54,895 bases of DNA from Oscillospiraceae bacterium. Lineage in GTDB: Bacteria > Bacillota > Clostridia > Oscillospirales > Oscillospiraceae. This document shows positions 51,745 through 54,895 of this stretch, in pieces. The stretch covers positions 1 to 54,895 of the forward strand of contig SVLB01000014.1 in assembly GCA_015068135.1 (NCBI GenBank). Reading direction: 5' to 3'. Both the position numbers and the translations under genes were made by a program. The notes beneath the pieces were generated by a model. It saw only the letters and a list, made by a program, of their open reading frames with translations, did no database searches and was not told the origin of the DNA. Every line of letters begins with the position of its first letter. Position 1 is the first letter of the stretch.

Positions 51745-52782
51745 ATGAAGTCCATATTCCTGTTTTTAAGCCGTATGCGACAGTATTTTAAAAAGAGCAA
51801 CGGAATATTTCTGGTATTCCTCATCGGCGGTATGCTGAACAGCATACTTGTGGCCTATTGCTACGGCAATCTAGTACCCGTAGTAACCAACCGTAACATG
51901 GGTGGGCGTACGTATCAGGAATATGTAATATCCTTTGCTTCTACACCGCCCTCCCGGGAGGCAGTTCGACAATTGCAGGAGAGTCCATTGGTTCAGGCCT
52001 GTATCTTCACTTCCGGTCAGATATCTTCCGACCATATCATTTATACATATGATGCAGATTACCCCTTGGAAATCCGCAAAGGAACCGGAAACTTCACAGA
52101 CCCCTACCAGGTAATTGTGCCCTCTCGCGAGTCAAGAGGTATCGGCAAAACCGTTATTTTGGGTAGCAATCTGTTTGAGATCGTTGGTGTAAGTGATTTC
52201 TCCTGGTACTTCATTTCGGAACAAGCCTTCGAACAAATTGGAGGATTCAACAGCATTAGTAAAATAAGAGTGTATTCTGCAGGAAGAGAGGTCGATGGCA
52301 ACGACCGCGTGGAATCCCTGATCAAAGAGCTTTTCCCCCACGCAACCATAGGTGGTGCAAATGATCAAAGAATTCGTGATGCCAACGATTCTCCTGTCAT
52401 ATTGAAGCTGATTGGTATTCAAACCTTTTTGTCCGTGGTATCCTTTACCTTCCTGCTGCAATACATTCTCAGTTCCCTGCGAAAGGAAAATGTAGTTTGC
52501 CTGATCCTGGGTGCCTCCAAAGCCAGGACCGCAGTTTTTGTATTCCGTGATGCCTTTGTACTGTCCTTTGGGGTAAATGTCCTGGGCCTTTTGACCCATC
52601 GGCTACTGTACGATCCTGTGTTTCGGGAGCTAAACCTGTACACCCACATCACCTACAGCTATCAGGATTACTGCATGCTACTTTTTGCGCTGACGATGTT
52701 TTCCGTGATCGCGGCGATCCCTGTGGTCTTGAAGGAAGTCCTTTCCACCCCTATGGCCGCAAAACGCAGAAACCTGTGCTAA
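51745..52782 (+). CDS. FtsX-like ABC permease 1
   Basis: A 345-residue MacB/FtsX-type permease: one N-terminal helix (about 22-42), a large extracytoplasmic domain (about 43-215) with PVILKLIGIQTFL marking the return to the membrane, then three helices (about 225-250, 270-292 and 305-330). Next in an operon with a second permease (14-nt gap) and a LolD/MacB-type ATPase. The trio resembles bacteriocin-associated ABC systems (toxin release or self-protection). Composition is AT-richer than the rest of the window. Confidence 0.78.
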   Translation: MKSIFLFLSRMRQYFKKSNGIFLVFLIGGMLNSILVAYCYGNLVPVVTNRNMGGRTYQEYVISFASTPPSREAVRQLQESPLVQACIFTSGQISSDHIIYTYDADYPLEIRKGTGNFTDPYQVIVPSRESRGIGKTVILGSNLFEIVGVSDFSWYFISEQAFEQIGGFNSISKIRVYSAGREVDGNDRVESLIKELFPHATIGGANDQRIRDANDSPVILKLIGIQTFLSVVSFTFLLQYILSSLRKENVVCLILGASKARTAVFVFRDAFVLSFGVNVLGLLTHRLLYDPVFRELNLYTHITYSYQDYCMLLFALTMFSVIAAIPVVLKEVLSTPMAAKRRNLC

Positions 52783-52796
52783 GGAGGTGGCTCATA

Positions 52797-54026
52797 ATGA
52801 AATTTTTACGGCTTATTCACGCATACCTAAAAGGCATTCGCGCTTCTGCGGCAGTGCTTTCCCTAATCTTTCTGTGGGCACTGTTTAGCGCTGTGAGCGT
52901 ATACGGAAGGATCCGCTACATCCGTGCGGAAATGGACGTGATCGAAAGTGCCCATATCCGCAATGCGGGTGTGCTGACCTATCAGCTCAACGAAGAGGAC
53001 ATGAAGACACGCGCTTATGAACGCAAGGTCAAAAAAGCGGTTGATGCTCTACGGCAGGAACCTCTTGTTCAGCAGGTTTATTCCATTCGGGTAGTAAACC
53101 CCGTATCCTGCGATGGCATAAGCATCAGCATCGTCCTGTACGATCCCGGCCTCTTCTCCTTTTTTCCCGCCATCGGGGAGAATATGGTTTCCGAATACAA
53201 AAATGGCTGCATTTTGGGAAGCACCGCGCTCAATTCTCTGAACACAGGGCAGAGCGCACAGCTAAAAGTCCAAAGTGGGATGCTTTCCGTAACAGTTGCC
53301 GGTCACCTGTCCGCGCCTTACCGAATGCTTCGCCTGAATCAATCCAGTTCACGCCCCACGGTAGCTCATTTGTTTACCGAGGCAAACGTCCTGATCATGG
53401 AAGCCACAGACAGCCTACTCTCCGAATTGGAGCAGTTGAGCGCATCCATTGCTTATGACCAAAATCTCATTGTGGTCTTTACTCCAGATGCGACCCCGGA
53501 GCAGATCGCGCAGCTTATGAAACGTTCTGCACCGGAACACAACTACGATCCCTTCGAAGATATTTTGGATAGATCTCAGGAAAACATTGATATGACCTTA
53601 AAGGAGCAGCTTCCCAGACCTCTGTTTTTGACTCTCAGCGCGCTGATCTGTTATTTCAGCATTCTGATTCTTACCTTAAAGAAAAAAGAAAGGCAAATGG
53701 CGGTACTGCATCTATGTGGAATGAGCCGCAAAAAGTATGCAGCCCTGACAGTCACGGCCTGCCAATGCTTCACTCTGCTCCCCTCCCTGTTAATGATAGC
53801 CCTCTTATGGGCCTGGCCCCACATCAGTTGGATAAACATCGATTCCAGGGAAATGTCCTACACCATGCAGCGCATTCTTCTATTGCTGGAAGGTCTTTCC
53901 CTTGATCTCAGCGGCAGCGGCGTTGTAGCGGTCTATTATGCGTTCTCCGTGCTGTTTGGCACAGCAGTTACCGCAGTGTATCTCTGGCGGCATTCGCCGG
54001 TATCTTATTTGAGAGGTGCCCAATGA
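52797..54026 (+). CDS. FtsX-like ABC permease 2
   Basis: A 409-residue permease with an N-terminal helix (about 18-38), a long extracytoplasmic domain (about 40-275) and three C-terminal helices (about 280-300, 325-347 and 370-395). I place the start at ATG 52797, behind AAGGAGGTGG. The ATPase start overlaps its stop (ATGA), so the two are tightly coupled. It differs in sequence from permease 1, so the exporter is probably a heterodimer. Confidence 0.78.
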   Translation: MKFLRLIHAYLKGIRASAAVLSLIFLWALFSAVSVYGRIRYIRAEMDVIESAHIRNAGVLTYQLNEEDMKTRAYERKVKKAVDALRQEPLVQQVYSIRVVNPVSCDGISISIVLYDPGLFSFFPAIGENMVSEYKNGCILGSTALNSLNTGQSAQLKVQSGMLSVTVAGHLSAPYRMLRLNQSSSRPTVAHLFTEANVLIMEATDSLLSELEQLSASIAYDQNLIVVFTPDATPEQIAQLMKRSAPEHNYDPFEDILDRSQENIDMTLKEQLPRPLFLTLSALICYFSILILTLKKKERQMAVLHLCGMSRKKYAALTVTACQCFTLLPSLLMIALLWAWPHISWINIDSREMSYTMQRILLLLEGLSLDLSGSGVVAVYYAFSVLFGTAVTAVYLWRHSPVSYLRGAQ

Positions 54027-54691
54027 TGATCCAATTAAAGAATATCACCAAAACATATCGGGTTGGAAAATCGGATTTTTATGCCCTCGACAATGTAAGC
54101 TTGAACATAGGAAAGGGGGACTTTATTGCGATCCAGGGAGCCTCCGGATCCGGCAAAACCACACTGCTTAACATTATCGGCTGCCTGGATAATCAAAGCC
54201 AGGGCACATACCTTTTTGAGGGGCAGGACATGGCAAAGTTATCCGACGAAAAAAGGTCGTCCCTTCGGAACCAGCGGCTTGGCTTTGTTCTCCAGGATTT
54301 TGCCCTCATAGAAGATCAGACGGTTCTTTACAATGTGATGCTGCCACTGCTTCTCGGAAAACACCCCTACCGACAGCTTCGCAAAATGGCTATGACCGCA
54401 CTAGAGCAAGTAGGCATTGCAGATCAGGCCAAAAAGAGGGTCAACCAGCTTTCCGGTGGCCAACGCCAGCGTGTTGCCATCGCCAGAGCCATTGCAGGAA
54501 ACCCGGCAGTGATCCTTGCCGACGAGCCCACAGGGCAGTTAGATTCCCAAACAGGTCTTTCCATCGTTGAACTGCTGAAGGATCTCAACAGCAACGGAGC
54601 CACTGTGATCCTTGTGACCCACGACAACACCGTAGCAAGCTATGCTCATCGAAAGATCTGCATCAAAGACGGGAAGATCGAATCACCTTGA
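54023..54691 (+). CDS. MacB/LolD-type ABC ATPase
   Basis: A 222-residue ATPase. Walker A GASGSGKTT at about 39-47, Q-loop FVLQDFAL, signature QLSGGQRQR, Walker B VILADEPTGQLD (with the ADEPTG typical of MacB/LolD and bacteriocin-associated ATPases), H-loop VTHD. It pairs with the two FtsX-like permeases. A start codon doublet ATGATG overlaps the preceding stop; the first ATG is used. Confidence 0.92.
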   Translation: MMIQLKNITKTYRVGKSDFYALDNVSLNIGKGDFIAIQGASGSGKTTLLNIIGCLDNQSQGTYLFEGQDMAKLSDEKRSSLRNQRLGFVLQDFALIEDQTVLYNVMLPLLLGKHPYRQLRKMAMTALEQVGIADQAKKRVNQLSGGQRQRVAIARAIAGNPAVILADEPTGQLDSQTGLSIVELLKDLNSNGATVILVTHDNTVASYAHRKICIKDGKIESP

Positions 54692-54818
54692 GAAAAATAC
54701 CGAAAAGAAGCATCACAGATAACTGTAAGGGGCTTCAGGAAACTCCGGTTTGCAAAAACCAACCAAAATAGGTTCTATGTCAATAGTTGGGGTAGAGCCA
54801 AGATAGAATAATTATTGG

Positions 54819-54852
54819 ATCGTGTCGGAGCTTTTGCTCCGGCACGATTTTA
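54819..54852 (+). terminator. Terminator of the MacB-type operon
   Basis: ATCGTGTCGGAGC (54819-54831) pairs with GCTCCGGCACGAT (54836-54848), with one G-T wobble, followed by TTTTAT. The 54692-54818 interval shows no gene. Confidence 0.8.
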
Positions 54853-54895
54853 TGTATTGCAGAACAGGATTCTTTTTCTGAAATTATTGAAGTTA

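Overview
The window looks like a chromosomal piece of a spore-forming gut Clostridium-class bacterium, most likely of the Oscillospiraceae type. The reasons are a gene for the forespore sigma factor SigG followed by a YlmC/YmxH protein, AAGGAGG-type ribosome sites, high-GC coding sequence, large secreted 'ISGGT/GGNIY' repeat proteins, and intergenic spaces full of short tandem repeats. The species cannot be named from the sequence alone.

Layout. 1-300 carries two tandem leftward sigma-A promoters and a leader typical of an rRNA operon that must start just off the left edge. 394-1580: CBS-domain protein, PsiE-like membrane protein, a tiny membrane peptide. 1654-5120: two tandemly duplicated ABC-2 ATPase/permease pairs. 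5295-11212: an AraC regulator divergent from a 1630-residue secreted protein in which an M14 carboxypeptidase domain lies between two beta-helix regions. 11444-15116: a heterodimeric ABC exporter. 15225-17234: a cytoplasmic clan GH-A glycosidase. 17401-22079: a nucleoside salvage cluster (tdk, deoC, deoD, deoB, cdd) interrupted by two small four-helix-bundle (S23/IVP family) genes. 22299-29732: a 2477-residue secreted repeat protein. 30117-38878, mostly leftward: TcdA, a radical SAM/SPASM protein, a secreted/tethered protein, an M42 peptidase, a YdcF protein, a DUF2207-like protein, two L,D-transpeptidase-like proteins and GtrA. 39006-42033: alcohol-acetyltransferase-like protein, DUF6320 and HAD operon. 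42528-45710: sigG, ylmC, rpsB, tsf. 45810-47166: a small module of a membrane protein and a divergent XRE regulator between direct repeats. 47400-50890: ECF sigma/anti-sigma pair, acyltransferase, DegV. 51052 to the end: a truncated, frameshifted acyl-CoA synthetase remnant that abuts a MacB/FtsX-type ABC operon with a small peptide gene, probably acquired.

The most striking structure is a family of intergenic elements whose ends are tandem heptamers in inverted orientation, so that the RNA ends can pair. Two of them enclose S23-type four-helix-bundle genes inside the deo operon, one encloses a branched REP-like palindrome, and one encloses only 13 nt. Five of the six best-defined arrays start at, or within one base of, a host stop codon. 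This resembles the plan of the 23S rRNA intervening sequences that carry the same protein family (complementary ends closing a stem around an S23 ORF), but here the elements sit in mRNA. The second strong pattern is that the two giant secreted proteins share a C-terminal domain of about 170 residues and a 'YV..GSDs.dG' beta-helix entry motif.
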